Positions 8,404 through 17,995 of a DNA stretch of 64,000 bases are shown here, in pieces; positions within the stretch are counted from its first letter, which is position 1; each line of letters opens with the position of its first letter. Source of the DNA: Streptomyces luomodiensis. Lineage in GTDB: Bacteria > Actinomycetota > Actinomycetes > Streptomycetales > Streptomycetaceae. Both the position numbers and the translations under genes were made by a program. Location of the stretch: NCBI RefSeq assembly GCF_031679605.1, contig NZ_CP117522.1, forward strand, positions 7,006,001 to 7,070,000. Reading direction: 5' to 3'. The notes under the pieces were generated by a model that was given only the letters and a program-made list of their open reading frames with translations, did not search any database and had not been told where the DNA came from.

Positions 8404-11400
8404 CTACCGCTGCGGCCCCGGGGGCTGCTGCCAGGGCTGCCCCGGCTGACCCTCCTGGCCCGGCTGGGCCTGCTGCCACGGCTGGCCGGGGTGCGGCTGC
8501 TGCCCCTGCCCGTACGGCTGCTGCCAGCCCTGCTGACCGCCCTGCTGCGGATATCCGGGGTACTGCGGCTGCTGGCCCTGCTGAGGCGCGTAGGCGCCCG
8601 GATAGGGCTGCTGCTGGGCCTGGCCGGGCATCGGCGGGGCCACCTGCGGCGGCTGGGACCCGCCCTCGCCCGTCCACAGGCCCTGTTCCTGCTGGGCCCG
8701 GGTGAAGTCCTCCGCGACCATGGCCGAGAGGTTGAAGTACGCCTCGCGGGTCTTGGGCCGCATCATGTCCAGGTCCACCTCGGCGCCCGCCGACAGATGC
8801 TCGTCGAAGGGCACGACGATCACCCCGCGGCAGCGGGTCTCGAAGTGCGACACGATGTCCTCAACCTTGATCATCTTCCCGGTCTCCCGCACCCCGGAGA
8901 TCACCGTGATGCTCCGCGAGACCAGATCCGCGTAGCCGTGCGCGGAGAGCCAGTCGAGGGTGGTGCTGGCGCTGCTGGCACCGTCCACGGAGGGCGTGGA
9001 GATGATGATCAGCTGATGGGCGAGGTCGAGGACCCCGCGCATGGCGCTGTAGAGCAGCCCCGTGCCCGAGTCGGTGAGGATGATCGGGTACTGCTTGCCC
9101 AGGACGTCGATGACGCGGCGGTAGTCGTCGTCGTTGAACGTGGTCGAGACCGCCGGGTCCACGTCGTTGGCGAGGATCTCCAGCCCCGACGGCGCCTGCG
9201 AGGTGAACCGCCGGATGTCCATGTAGCTGTTGAGGTACGGGATCGCCGTGACCAGGTCGCGAATGGTCGCACCGGTCTCCCGCCGCACGCGCCGGCCGAG
9301 GGTGCCCGCGTCGGGGTTGGCGTCGATCGCGATGACCTTGTCCTGGCGCTCGATGGCCAGGGTCGCGCCGAGGGCGGTGGTCGTCGTGGTCTTGCCGACA
9401 CCGCCCTTGAGGCTGATCACCGCGATCCGGTAGCAGGAGAGCACCGGCGTGCGGATCAGCTCCAGCTTGCGCTGCCGCTCCGCCTCCTCCTTCTTACCGC
9501 CGATCTTGAAGCGGGAGGGGCCGGGGGTGTTGTTCTTCTTCGGCTTCTGCTTGCCCTTGATCAGCCGGTCCGAGGAGAGCTCGACCGCCGCGGTGTACCC
9601 GAGCGGCGCCCCCGCGTTCCCCGCCTGTCGCCGCTGGTCGGGCGTGACGGTCGGCCAGCCGCCGGTACGGGGGTCGGCCGGGGCCGCGGGAGCGGCGTGG
9701 GCGTCGGGGCGCGGATAGCCGTAGCCGTCCTGCGGCTGCGGCATGGCGGTGCCGTCGCCGGGCTGCGGGAAGCCGTACCCGCCCTGCGGGCCCGGCACGC
9801 CGGGCTGCTGTCCCGGGAACTGCTGCCCCTGGACGGGGCCGGGCGGGGCGTACGGTCCGGACTGGCCGGGTTCGCCGGGCTGGCCCGGGTACGTCCGCTG
9901 GGGCTCGGGATAGGGCTGGTGCTGCTGCGCCGGGGTGGCCGTCTGCGGGAAGCCGTAACCCCCCTGGACGGGCGCCGGGCCCTGGCCCTGATCGGCCGGG
10001 CCGGGGGTGGGCTGGGCGCCGGGCTGCGGATAGCCGTAGTGGGGCCCCTGCGGAGCCGACGGGGCCTGCGGGCCGGGGCCCGGAGCGGGCTGCTGATAAC
10101 CGTCCTGCGGGCCGGGCACGTTGGCCGTCGGGGGCGGCCCGCCTTGGGCCTGGGGCGGCAGCGGGCCCGGACCGGCCTGGCCGGGGACCGCGCCGGGCTG
10201 GCCGGAAAACCCTGCGGGCGCGCCCTCACCGGGACGCGGATAGCCGTAACCGCCCTGCGGTCCGGGCCCCGCGGCGGCCGGCTGACCGGGCTGACCCTGC
10301 GTCTGGGGCGGCGGAGGCGCCCAGGACGCGTCCTGCTGGGGCGGGAGCGGTGCGCCGGTGCCGGGGACGGCGGGCCCGGCAGGTCCATCAGGTCCGTCCG
10401 TCCGCTGCTCCGGAACCGGAGCGGGAGCCGGAGCCGGTGCGGCGCTCTCGGGCGAGGCGGGCTGGAAGTCCGGCGGCAGGGGCGGCAGCCCCGACTGCGG
10501 AACGGGCGGCGGAGCCCAGGTGGCGGCGGGCTGTTCGGGGGCCGGCGCGCTCGGCGGCACGGCGTCCTCGGGCACCGCGTCCTGCGGCTCGGCGCTCGCC
10601 TCCTGCCTCAACTCCTCCATCTCCCGCCGCAGCGCGGCCGTGGAGAAGCGCAGCGTGCCCTCGCTGCGCAGATGGCCGCCCGTACGGTCGTCCGTGTCCG
10701 CGGAGCCGGCATCGGCGCCCGCACCGGACCCTGAACCAGCACCGGAAGCAGCGAACGAACCGGAACCGGAAGCCGAACCGGAACCGGAATCAGTCGCGCC
10801 GACCGCGTCGGCCTCGGCGCCCTCACCCCGCTTCGCGGCCACTTCGCGCCGCAGCGCGGCGGTGGAGAACCGCACGGTGGAGTTGCTGACCACATCGCCG
10901 TTGTCGCTCTCGTCGGAGCCGGACTCGGAGCCGGACTCGGAGGCATCGTCCCGAGGGGCCGCGGCGGGCGCCAGTGTGAAGTCGTCGTCATCGACGGAAG
11001 CGGGATCCGGTGCCGCCGGGACCTCCGCCTCGTCCTCGGAAGCCTCGCCGGAGGACCCCAGGGGCTCAGGGCCGTCCGATGCCGTGTCACCCTTCGCGGT
11101 GTCAGCCGCGGACGGGGTCGCCGCATCCCGCTCATAGTCGGACAAAGGAGGCCGACGGGTCTCCTCCTCGGACTCCTTGGCCTCCGGTTCGGGCCGCGCC
11201 TCGTCCTCCGCCTGGGCGTGGACCTCCTCCACCTCGGAGGCGTCCGACGCGACATCGGCGGAGGGTGCCGCGGCCGGCGTCGGCCAAGCACTCGGAAAGC
11301 CGCTCGGCTCCGGCGCCCCCGGCACGGACACCGGAGCGCCCGTGGGCGGCGGAGGCGGCGGAATCGGTGCCCCGGTACCCGCGCCCGCCCCGATTCCACC

Positions 11401-11583
11401 GGAACCACCGGCCGACGCCGGGCCCGTGGAGGCCGGCGAGGACGACGACGAAGCGTTCTGCGTGTACCACGCGGGTGGGGTGTAGTCGATGGTGAACTCG
11501 CCCGTGTGCTCGGTCTCCGCGTCGGACCGATCATCGCCGGGTGTGTTTCCGCCCGTGCGGATCTCGTCCCGATCGCTGCTCAC
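8404..11583 (-). CDS. ParA/MinD-like ATPase with long disordered N-terminus, T7SS-associated
   Basis: Product of 1059 aa. The GTG at 11583 has a strong AGGAGG upstream. Residues 1 to about 660 are low complexity: first acidic/Ser-rich, then Pro/Gln/Gly-rich with recurring GYGYP and GYGFP units. Two copies of an [10 protein letters not shown] motif stand near residues 238 and 311. The C-terminal domain has the deviant Walker A KGGVGKTT at about 726-733, typical of ParA/MinD ATPases, then [12 protein letters not shown]. The end is again Gln/Pro-rich. I recall a similar gene (SCO5717) at the edge of the S. coelicolor ESX locus. Its role may be spatial positioning of the secretion machine; this is inference. 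Confidence 0.85.
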   Translation of the reverse strand: MSSDRDEIRTGGNTPGDDRSDAETEHTGEFTIDYTPPAWYTQNASSSSSPASTGPASAGGSGGIGAGAGTGAPIPPPPPPTGAPVSVPGAPEPSGFPSAWPTPAAAPSADVASDASEVEEVHAQAEDEARPEPEAKESEEETRRPPLSDYERDAATPSAADTAKGDTASDGPEPLGSSGEASEDEAEVPAAPDPASVDDDDFTLAPAAAPRDDASESGSESGSDESDNGDVVSNSTVRFSTAALRREVAAKRGEGAEADAVGATDSGSGSASGSGSFAASGAGSGSGAGADAGSADTDDRTGGHLRSEGTLRFSTAALRREMEELRQEASAEPQDAVPEDAVPPSAPAPEQPAATWAPPPVPQSGLPPLPPDFQPASPESAAPAPAPAPVPEQRTDGPDGPAGPAVPGTGAPLPPQQDASWAPPPPQTQGQPGQPAAAGPGPQGGYGYPRPGEGAPAGFSGQPGAVPGQAGPGPLPPQAQGGPPPTANVPGPQDGYQQPAPGPGPQAPSAPQGPHYGYPQPGAQPTPGPADQGQGPAPVQGGYGFPQTATPAQQHQPYPEPQRTYPGQPGEPGQSGPYAPPGPVQGQQFPGQQPGVPGPQGGYGFPQPGDGTAMPQPQDGYGYPRPDAHAAPAAPADPRTGGWPTVTPDQRRQAGNAGAPLGYTAAVELSSDRLIKGKQKPKKNNTPGPSRFKIGGKKEEAERQRKLELIRTPVLSCYRIAVISLKGGVGKTTTTTALGATLAIERQDKVIAIDANPDAGTLGRRVRRETGATIRDLVTAIPYLNSYMDIRRFTSQAPSGLEILANDVDPAVSTTFNDDDYRRVIDVLGKQYPIILTDSGTGLLYSAMRGVLDLAHQLIIISTPSVDGASSASTTLDWLSAHGYADLVSRSITVISGVRETGKMIKVEDIVSHFETRCRGVIVVPFDEHLSAGAEVDLDMMRPKTREAYFNLSAMVAEDFTRAQQEQGLWTGEGGSQPPQVAPPMPGQAQQQPYPGAYAPQQGQQPQYPGYPQQGGQQGWQQPYGQGQQPHPGQPWQQAQPGQEGQPGQPWQQPPGPQR

Positions 11584-11688
11584 AATGCCTCCTGGTGTGG
11601 TCGAACACCCTTGAAATTCTTGGCGAGGCCGATCTGTTGCCGATCGCTACTGTCGTCCGACCGTTCGGCTTTCCCCTTTTGTGACGTT

Positions 11689-11710
11689 GGGGATCCCTGA
11701 TCAGGTCCCC
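11689..11710. promoter_or_regulatory. Palindrome between two minus-strand T7SS genes
   Basis: CCTGATCAGG is a perfect 10-bp palindrome flanked by GGGGA on one side and TCCCC on the other. It lies about 105 bp before the ParA-like gene, inside a 269-bp gap, and could be an operator or a terminator of the preceding gene. No regulator is recognised. Confidence 0.3.
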
Positions 11711-11852
11711 CACCGCGTACCCCAAGACTAATCACCATGGGTGCCGCGGGGGCAGGCCTGTCCCGCCACTCGAAGCCGTCCACCACATGATGTGGACCGC
11801 TCTCGAGCGACGTCGATCAACGACGGACCAACCCTGAGGGGTTCTGCCCGGG

Positions 11853-12728
11853 TCAGTCCACCCGACGCGGAGATCCCAGCAGCCCCGTCTCGGCATCCGT
11901 TGCCTGCACGGTGACGAACTGCCGTCCGGCGCGTGTACACCAGAGGGTGACCCAGTCGGGAAGGGTGGACAGCGCCGTGACGTCGCTCTGCGGCAGGCCC
12001 ATGATGCGACCTATCTCCCGGGCCTCGTCCGGCGAAACGCGCTGAATGCCGACCAGTCCGGCGTGCTCGAGCAGCCGGGGCGCGACCGGGCTCAGATACG
12101 GCAGCAGGGTCAGCACCGACTGCCAGGGCAGAGCGGAGACCCGGCCGCGCGGCGGACGCATGCCGCAGTCCCGGACGACCAGGACCGGGCTGCCCACCGA
12201 AGGTCCTTGCGGTGGTACACGGCCCACGTCGAAGACGGTCATGCACTGCTGTCCGCCGCCCGCGACCTGGACGAGGTTGGTCCACAGGTGCGGCCGCCCG
12301 GTCTCGATGGCGATACGGGCGCCGGTGGCCGCCGCCCGGAAGGCCAGGACCTGCGCGGTCCACAGTCCGCCGACGAGGACCACGTCGAACGGTTCGGGGC
12401 GGTTGAAGCCGAGGACGGCGGGCTGGTTCTGCTCGTCCACGCCGATGATGACGCCGTCGTCGCCGATGGGCAGCGCCAGCGCCGCCAAGTCCTCCAGGGG
12501 CAGTGTCTGCCGTCCGCGCCGGGGACCGATGAGCCCGTAACCGGGGTGCGTCCGGTGTGCCGCGCCCGGGACACCGGACGCCCCGGGGCCACCGGCACCG
12601 GAGGCCATGGGGCCGGAGCCCAGACCCGCTCCGGGACCGGAACCCGGATCGGAACCATGCCCGAAAGCACCGGAAGACCCGGAAGGACCGGAGGGAGAAG
12701 CGGCGGGGGAGAAGGCGGAAGTGGCCAT
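11853..12728 (-). CDS. T7SS-locus protein of unknown function
   Basis: Product of 291 aa. I do not recognise a named domain. The first about 65 residues are Gly/Pro/Ser-rich; the rest looks globular, with PLEDLAALALPIGDDGVIIGVDEQ and a VVLVGGLWTAQVLAFRAAATGARIAI segment. The latter resembles a nucleotide- or membrane-facing alpha/beta core but lacks a Walker motif and a convincing membrane helix. The ATG shares one base with the eccE stop (TGATG) and has GGGAGG upstream, so translation is coupled to eccE. A role accessory to EccE is inferred from that coupling. Confidence 0.75.
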   Translation of the reverse strand: MATSAFSPAASPSGPSGSSGAFGHGSDPGSGPGAGLGSGPMASGAGGPGASGVPGAAHRTHPGYGLIGPRRGRQTLPLEDLAALALPIGDDGVIIGVDEQNQPAVLGFNRPEPFDVVLVGGLWTAQVLAFRAAATGARIAIETGRPHLWTNLVQVAGGGQQCMTVFDVGRVPPQGPSVGSPVLVVRDCGMRPPRGRVSALPWQSVLTLLPYLSPVAPRLLEHAGLVGIQRVSPDEAREIGRIMGLPQSDVTALSTLPDWVTLWCTRAGRQFVTVQATDAETGLLGSPRRVD

Positions 12729-13975
12729 CAGCGGGTGCCTCCCAGCGGGAGCGTCGCGAGCACACCGGGCAACTGCTCGCGGTCGAGACGTACCAGCCCG
12801 ACCCGCACCCCCCGCGCGGCGCGCTCCAACGCCTTGCGGGCGGTGACCAGGTCGGTGTCGCTGCGCCCGGTGACCCGGATGTGCCCGGTGACCGAGGAGG
12901 CGTTACGGCTGCCCTCGTCATGCTTCAGGGTCAGGCTGAAGGTGGACGCGAGCGCGGGCATGGAGGTCAGCAGCGCGACGAGCTGCGGCAGCGGCACCGA
13001 TTCCGGGCCCATCTGCGGCCAGCGGCCCACCCAGTAGGTGGTGTGCCAGCGGTCGTCGCAGCGCCAGGCGCGCGAGGTCTCCACCGTCCGGCGCGTGGGT
13101 GTGCTCGCGCGCCCCGCCTGGGTCGCCGCATGCGGGTTGACACACGCCGAGGTGGCGATGGCAGTGGTCAGTTCGCCCTCGGCCAGCGGCCGCGCCGAGA
13201 AGCCGGCGCCGGTCAGCCGACTGGCCAGCTGGTCCACCGCGCGCAGCAGGGACCGCTGAGCACCCTCCAGACCGCCGCCGCGCGCCCGTACGGCCTCCGG
13301 GCACAGCTCGGGATTCAGCTTGAGCGCCACCCAGGTCAGCCGGATGGCGGGTGCTCCGGCCTGCTCCTGAAGCGGGGCGTAACTGCGCGCCGCCGCGGCC
13401 TGTTCGGGCAGATGGGGCGCGGGCGCCGTCTGGGAGTGCTGCACCACCTGCACCGACTCCAGCCGTATGCCGTCCACCTCCAGCGCGTCCTGCAACAGCG
13501 AGAGCGGCAGCGGCCGCTTGGTGCGCAGCGGCCGCAGTGGAGCGTCGGTCGACTGGACCTGGAGCACCGCGGTGAGGAACGTACCGTCGCCGATCATTCC
13601 GATCTCGCGGCGGTCCCGCGCCACATAGGCGTAGGTGCGCAGCGCCGGATCGCATTCGACGGCGGGCGCGAGCGACGGGTCGACACCCGCCGGGACCGGC
13701 CCCTTGGCCTGCTTCTGCCGGGCGCGCAACGCGCTGATGGTGATGAGCCAGTCGATGAAGGGCTGCTGTCTGCGCCGCAACACCGCGAGCAGCACCAGGA
13801 CGAGGGCGACGATCCCGGCGGGTATCAGCAGCAGTGAGTCGACGGTCCAGGCGACGACGAGGATCGCGGCGGCCGCCTCGATGAGCACGAGCTGATACAG
13901 CCGCAGGGGACCCAGGCTCGCCGTGCGTGAGGGCTGCCGTGGTACGGCGGCATGCGCATGGGTGGCAGAGCTCAT
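12728..13975 (-). CDS. eccE: Type VII secretion protein EccE
   Basis: Product of 415 aa. EccE is the peripheral membrane component of the mycobacterial-type ESX channel. Two transmembrane helices lie at about 27-44 and 48-66, followed by an LRRRQQPF basic turn and a soluble domain, matching EccE topology and length. The soluble part shows YAYVARDRREIGMIGDG and a late RTVETSRAWRCDDRWHTTYWV region. It is transcribed divergently from eccB across a 225-bp gap and coupled to the next gene downstream. The family call rests on topology, locus and partial sequence resemblance. Confidence 0.8.
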   Translation of the reverse strand: MSSATHAHAAVPRQPSRTASLGPLRLYQLVLIEAAAAILVVAWTVDSLLLIPAGIVALVLVLLAVLRRRQQPFIDWLITISALRARQKQAKGPVPAGVDPSLAPAVECDPALRTYAYVARDRREIGMIGDGTFLTAVLQVQSTDAPLRPLRTKRPLPLSLLQDALEVDGIRLESVQVVQHSQTAPAPHLPEQAAAARSYAPLQEQAGAPAIRLTWVALKLNPELCPEAVRARGGGLEGAQRSLLRAVDQLASRLTGAGFSARPLAEGELTTAIATSACVNPHAATQAGRASTPTRRTVETSRAWRCDDRWHTTYWVGRWPQMGPESVPLPQLVALLTSMPALASTFSLTLKHDEGSRNASSVTGHIRVTGRSDTDLVTARKALERAARGVRVGLVRLDREQLPGVLATLPLGGTR

Positions 13976-14091
13976 CCCGGAGACCCCCGCTATGTCCTGG
14001 TGCTGTCCTGGTCGATTGTGTGTTTACGGTATCGGAAAGGCGCGTGAAGGGTGGCTGGGGTGTCAGATGACCCGAGTGGATGAGTAATCTC

Positions 14092-14153
14092 CTACGGGGA
14101 CTACGGGACTACGGGACTACCGGGGACACGGCGACTACGTCGACTACGGCGAC
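14092..14153 (+). repeat. Irregular 8-9-bp CTACGGGGA repeats before eccB
   Basis: About seven degenerate copies of CTACGGGA/CTACGGCGA lie in the divergent eccE-eccB intergenic region, ending about 48 bp before eccB. They could alter spacing in the promoter region or bind a regulator; neither is shown. Confidence 0.5.
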
Positions 14154-14200
14154 CAAACGTAGGCACTGCACAAGCACACACGGGGAGAAGCGGGCGAGAC

Positions 14201-15772
14201 ATGGCATCGCGGCGGGATGAGCTCAATGCCTACACCTTTGCGAAGAAACGGATGGTTGCCTCGTTCGTGCAGCCCTCGCCCACCGTCATGGACGACGGTG
14301 CGCCGCGCCCGCTGCGCGCGTTTCTCCCGGGTGTCGTCGTCGCGGCGCTGATCCTCGCCGGATTCGGCGCATGGGGCATGATCCGGCCGACCGCGCCGAA
14401 GGGGTGGGACGACACCGCGTCCCACATCATCGTCGGCAGCGATTCGACGACCCGTTACGTGATTCTCAAGACCGGCGGGAAGAAACAGCTGCACCCGGTC
14501 CTCAACCTCGCCTCCGCGAAACTCCTCCTGGACCAGAACAAGTCCGACATCATCCGGGTGAAGGAGTCGCAGCTCGACAACGGCGACATTCCGCGCGGGC
14601 CGACGATCGGAATTCCGTACGCCCCGGACCGTATGCCCTCGGCGAGCGAGGCCGTCAAGCAGAAGCGCTGGGTGGTCTGCGAGCAGCCTGGGGGCGGGCA
14701 GGACAAGACCGCGCAGAAGGCGGTCTTCGTCCTCGCCGACCGTGAGGCGTCGAAGGTCGAGGGCCCGGAGCGGCTGCGCGGCGGCCAGGTGCTGTACGTC
14801 GAGGGGGATTCGGGCCGCTACCTCGTCGACCGGTCCGGCACCAAGTACCTGCTCGGTGGCCCCAAGGGCGAGAAGAGCATGTCCGCCGGTCAGTACAACC
14901 TGCTGCTGCGCACGCTCTTCTCGGAGGGCGCCAAGCCCCAGCAGGTGACCGACGACTGGCTGGACACCCTGAAGGACGGCGCGCCCGTGGTGTTCCCGCA
15001 GGTGCCGGGGGAGCCGAACACCTCGGCCGGCATCGACTCGCTGCCGGACAAGGCCAACAGGGTGGGCATGGTGCTCCAGGCCCAGACGGGCGGCGGCGTC
15101 CAGCACTATGTCGTGGTGCCGGGAAAGGTGCAGCCGGTCTCCGACTTCACCGCCAAGCTGCTGCTCAACAGCGAGCAGCTGAGCGGACTCAACCAGCTCA
15201 GTAAGCCGATGCAGGTCAACCCGCAGGACTTCGTCTCCGACTCCACCGTCTTCGCCGGTGACACCGCCTGGCCGGCCGAGCCTGCGCGCCAGGTGAACTC
15301 CGCCGAGGGCGGGAGCGGCGCCCGGGACACCGTGTGCAACATCCTCACCAAGGTGGCCGACAACGGCACGCCCACGCTCGAGACCTGGGCGGGCCGGGAC
15401 TACCCCGCGACCATCGTGGACGGCGCCACCAGCGCGTACGTCACGCCGGGCACCGGCCTGTTCTACCGGCAGTTCCAGGGCCGGGCGACCAGCACCGGTC
15501 AGGTCTTCCTCGTCACCGACACCGGCCTGCGCTACCAGGTGCAGGCGAACAACGACGGCAGCTCGGGCAAGTCGAAGATCGGCGCTGACGGTTCCGGCTC
15601 GGCCGCGCAGCAGGACGCGCAGTCCGGCGGGCAGACATCGGCGAACCAGGCTCAGGTGAGGCTGGGATACGGCGATGTGAAGCCGCTGCCGGTGCCGCTC
15701 AACTGGTCCCAGTTCCTGCCGATCGGGCCGCGGCTGGACACCAACAGCGCACGGCAGCCGCAGGGTTCATGA
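14201..15772 (+). CDS. eccB: Type VII secretion protein EccB
   Basis: Product of 523 aa. EccB is a bitopic membrane subunit whose large domain lies outside the cell membrane and caps the ESX channel. The N-terminal cytoplasmic segment shows the family motif RRDELNAYTFAKKRMV at about 4-19, followed by one transmembrane helix at about 42-61. The repeated R1-R4-type extracytoplasmic domain follows, with the recurrent DRSGTKYLLGG and Cys pairs (one in VVCEQPGG, one in TVCNILTK) expected to form the EccB disulfide. Length is normal. The stop overlaps the mycP start, indicating coupling. Confidence 0.95.
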   Translation: MASRRDELNAYTFAKKRMVASFVQPSPTVMDDGAPRPLRAFLPGVVVAALILAGFGAWGMIRPTAPKGWDDTASHIIVGSDSTTRYVILKTGGKKQLHPVLNLASAKLLLDQNKSDIIRVKESQLDNGDIPRGPTIGIPYAPDRMPSASEAVKQKRWVVCEQPGGGQDKTAQKAVFVLADREASKVEGPERLRGGQVLYVEGDSGRYLVDRSGTKYLLGGPKGEKSMSAGQYNLLLRTLFSEGAKPQQVTDDWLDTLKDGAPVVFPQVPGEPNTSAGIDSLPDKANRVGMVLQAQTGGGVQHYVVVPGKVQPVSDFTAKLLLNSEQLSGLNQLSKPMQVNPQDFVSDSTVFAGDTAWPAEPARQVNSAEGGSGARDTVCNILTKVADNGTPTLETWAGRDYPATIVDGATSAYVTPGTGLFYRQFQGRATSTGQVFLVTDTGLRYQVQANNDGSSGKSKIGADGSGSAAQQDAQSGGQTSANQAQVRLGYGDVKPLPVPLNWSQFLPIGPRLDTNSARQPQGS

Positions 15773-17040
15773 CGATGGAGCAGCCACGTATGAGGCGCAT
15801 CGCCGCCCTGTCCTCGGCGGTGGCACTGGCGTGCCTCACCGGCGCGACGGGCGCCGCCGCCGCACCGCCCGCCGCCGCCGTGCTCGCCCTGGACGGCAAC
15901 GGCGAGTGCACGTTCCCGATGAAGAAGCAGATCAAGGGCACGCCCTGGTCGCTTCAGCGGCTGGTGTTCGACCGCTTGTGGGAGGACACCAAGGGCAAGG
16001 AGAAGAACGGCAAGCCGGTACGGGTCGCCGTCATCGACACCGGTGTCGATGACACCAACATCCAGCTCAAGACCGCCGTCGACAAGGCGAGCGGGGCGAA
16101 TTTCCTGCCCCCGGCCAAGGACGCCTCCAAGGAGGAGCGGAAACTCGCCGAGGACCCGACGGTCGACGAGGTCGGGCACGGCACCAAGGTCGCCGGCATC
16201 ATCGCGGCCCGCCCGCGCGAGGGCACCGGCTTCGTGGGGCTGGCGCCCGAGGCGACGATCATCCCCCTCAAGCAGAACAACGCCGAGGGCAAGGGCACGC
16301 CGCAGAAGATGGCGGAGGCCATCCGGAAGGCGGTGAAGGAGGGCGCGCGGGTCATCAACATCTCCCAGGACACCAAGGGAGCCCGCTCGCAGATCGACCT
16401 CGAGCAGGCGGTCGCCTACGCGGTCCAGCAGGACGTGGTCGTGGTCGCGGCCGCCGGCAACGACGGCGCGGACGGCGAGTCCAAGCGCACCTATCCCGCG
16501 TCCTACTCCGGTGTCCTCGCCGTCGCCGCCTCCGACCGCAACAACGAGCGCGCGTACTTCTCGCAGAGCGGCGATTTCGTCGGCGTCGCGGCGCCCGGTG
16601 TCGACATGGTCTCCACCGTGCCCAAGGGCGGGCAGTGCGTGGACAACGGCACCAGCTTCGCCGCCCCGTACGTGGCCGGGGTCGCGGCCCTGATCCGCGC
16701 CAAGCACCCCGACTGGTCGCGGCAGGAGGTCATCGCCCAGATCGAGCAGACCGCGGAGCGGGGCGTCAACGGCCGCGACCGGTACATCGGTTGGGGTGTG
16801 GTCGACCCGGTCAAGGCCCTTACCGACGACGACAAGAAGATCGAGCGTCCCACGGCCGACACCGGCCCGGCGGCGAACGTCCCGAAGCCCGAGCCCGGCC
16901 GCCTCACGCTGGGCGAGACCCCGCAGGAGCGCCGTACCCGGCTGGCCACGTACGCCCTGGGAACGGGTGCGGTGGTCGTGGCGATCACCGCGGGCGGTGC
17001 GGTGGTGCTGCGCGACTGGCGTCGCCGGCGCGACGCGTGA
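15769..17040 (+). CDS. mycP: Type VII secretion-associated serine protease mycosin (MycP)
   Basis: Product of 423 aa, an S8 subtilisin-like protease anchored outside the membrane and needed for ESX stability and substrate processing. A signal peptide covers about residues 8-34. The catalytic triad is intact: D90 (VAVIDTGVDD), H137 (GHGTKVAG) and S296 (NGTSFAAPYVAG), with oxyanion N231. A C-terminal membrane helix at about 393-415 (GTGAVVVAITAGGAVVL) precedes a basic tail. ATG overlaps the eccB stop by 4 bp. This is the canonical mycosin; the window has two more divergent ones. Confidence 0.96.
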   Translation: MTMEQPRMRRIAALSSAVALACLTGATGAAAAPPAAAVLALDGNGECTFPMKKQIKGTPWSLQRLVFDRLWEDTKGKEKNGKPVRVAVIDTGVDDTNIQLKTAVDKASGANFLPPAKDASKEERKLAEDPTVDEVGHGTKVAGIIAARPREGTGFVGLAPEATIIPLKQNNAEGKGTPQKMAEAIRKAVKEGARVINISQDTKGARSQIDLEQAVAYAVQQDVVVVAAAGNDGADGESKRTYPASYSGVLAVAASDRNNERAYFSQSGDFVGVAAPGVDMVSTVPKGGQCVDNGTSFAAPYVAGVAALIRAKHPDWSRQEVIAQIEQTAERGVNGRDRYIGWGVVDPVKALTDDDKKIERPTADTGPAANVPKPEPGRLTLGETPQERRTRLATYALGTGAVVVAITAGGAVVLRDWRRRRDA

Positions 17041-17220
17041 GGCCAGGTCGTCACCCGTCCGTCTCCGGCGTCCCATCCGTGTAACAACCGCATACGTGTT
17101 GGTCATGCACACGGGGATGCTGACTAGAGTGATCCTTGACAGCTTTGGTCGATGCCCACACGGGACGGTCACAGAGCACCGCATGTCCCACGGCATCCGA
17201 TTCATGGGGGAAGGTGTGCC
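17041..17220 (+). promoter_or_regulatory. Upstream region of the esxB-esxA pair
   Basis: A 180-bp gap without a gene. TAGAGT at 17125-17130 preceded by TGAC looks like an extended -10, but no -35 is well spaced (TTGGTC at 17099 leaves 20 bp). A TTGACA lies at 17136-17141 without a clear -10. A separate promoter for the abundant Esx pair is plausible. Confidence 0.3.
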
Positions 17221-17559
17221 ATGGCGGAGAAGCTCCGCGTAGAAGGTCATGATTTCAAGACCCTCGAAAGCGCCATCGACTGGATGGAAGGTCAGCTGAC
17301 CGAGCGGATCGGGAAGCTCAACGGCGTGATCGACCACGTCGAGGGCCACTGGAAGGGCATCGCGGCAGGCGCGTACAACAACCTCCAGACGGAGGTCAAC
17401 AACGACGTGCGCCGCGTGAACCAGCTGCTGAGCTTCACCCGCGAACTGGTGAAGGCGAGCCGGGACGGGTTCGACCAGGAGGAACTCGACCAGCTCAGGA
17501 ACATCAACAGCGTCGGAGGCGGGGAGAGCGGCATCCTCGGCTCCTTCCACGCCTCTTGA
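17221..17559 (+). CDS. esxB: WXG100 family protein, EsxB-type
   Basis: Product of 112 aa forming a helix-turn-helix hairpin. WXG100 proteins are exported by T7SS as dimers. The turn carries W44-K-G46. The C-terminal helix ends in FDQEE at 84-88, a Phe variant of the YxxxD/E export signal. The ATG at 17221 is chosen because it gives the usual short N-terminus; the frame is open upstream but lacks a better site. It is followed 41 bp later by its likely partner. The symbol follows the esxBA order I recall for S. coelicolor; the A/B naming could be swapped. Confidence 0.9.
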   Translation: MAEKLRVEGHDFKTLESAIDWMEGQLTERIGKLNGVIDHVEGHWKGIAAGAYNNLQTEVNNDVRRVNQLLSFTRELVKASRDGFDQEELDQLRNINSVGGGESGILGSFHAS

Positions 17560-17600
17560 TCCTCGTGACCCGTCCGCCTCGCATCAGGAGTTAGAGCTCA

Positions 17601-17882
17601 ATGGAGATTACGTACGAAGGCGTCGTCGAAGCCTCGAACACGGTCAGGACCGAGGCCAACCAGCTCAAGACCGACCTCGACACCATCATGAGGCAGGTCA
17701 AGGCGGTGTCCGAGTCCTGGACCGGTGAGGCGCAGCGCGCGTTCAACGAGCGTCAGCACGAGTGGAACCAGCGCGTCGACCACCTGCACACCACCCTCCT
17801 CACCATCTCGAGGAAGCTGCTGGAGGCTACGGAGGGCTACAAGGCCAATGACCACCGTCAGGGCCAGCGGTTCGCTTCGTAG
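17601..17882 (+). CDS. esxA: WXG100 family protein, EsxA-type
   Basis: Product of 93 aa, the classic WXG100 size. W40-T-G42 stands in the turn between two amphipathic helices. The C-terminus holds Y80-K-A-N-D84, an exact YxxxD export motif, which in mycobacteria belongs to the EsxB partner. It should therefore be the member that contacts the EccC ATPase, even though it is the second gene. It probably forms a heterodimer with the product at 17221. A very strong hairpin lies 33 bp after the stop. Confidence 0.92.
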   Translation: MEITYEGVVEASNTVRTEANQLKTDLDTIMRQVKAVSESWTGEAQRAFNERQHEWNQRVDHLHTTLLTISRKLLEATEGYKANDHRQGQRFAS

Positions 17883-17914
17883 TCACAGACGCAGCGGCAC
17901 ACCCTGCGGTCGTG

Positions 17915-17962
17915 TCGTGGGTGCGGGACACGCGATCCGGGTCGCGTGTCCCGCACCCACGA
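17915..17962 (+). terminator. Perfect 21-bp hairpin after esxA
   Basis: The arms 17915-17935 and 17942-17962 are fully complementary around a 6-nt loop. There is no T-run. It separates esxBA from the next locus gene, and is likely a terminator or an mRNA-stabilising 3' end that raises esxBA expression over downstream genes. Confidence 0.8.
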
Positions 17963-17995
17963 GTGCTGGAATCCAGGTATTGAAGGAGGTGCTTC

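Noticed and set aside
8305..10734. 809-codon plus-strand frame over the ParA-like gene
   Set aside because: It is the antisense shadow of a Pro/Gln-rich gene with a clear ATPase domain and strong start on the minus strand.
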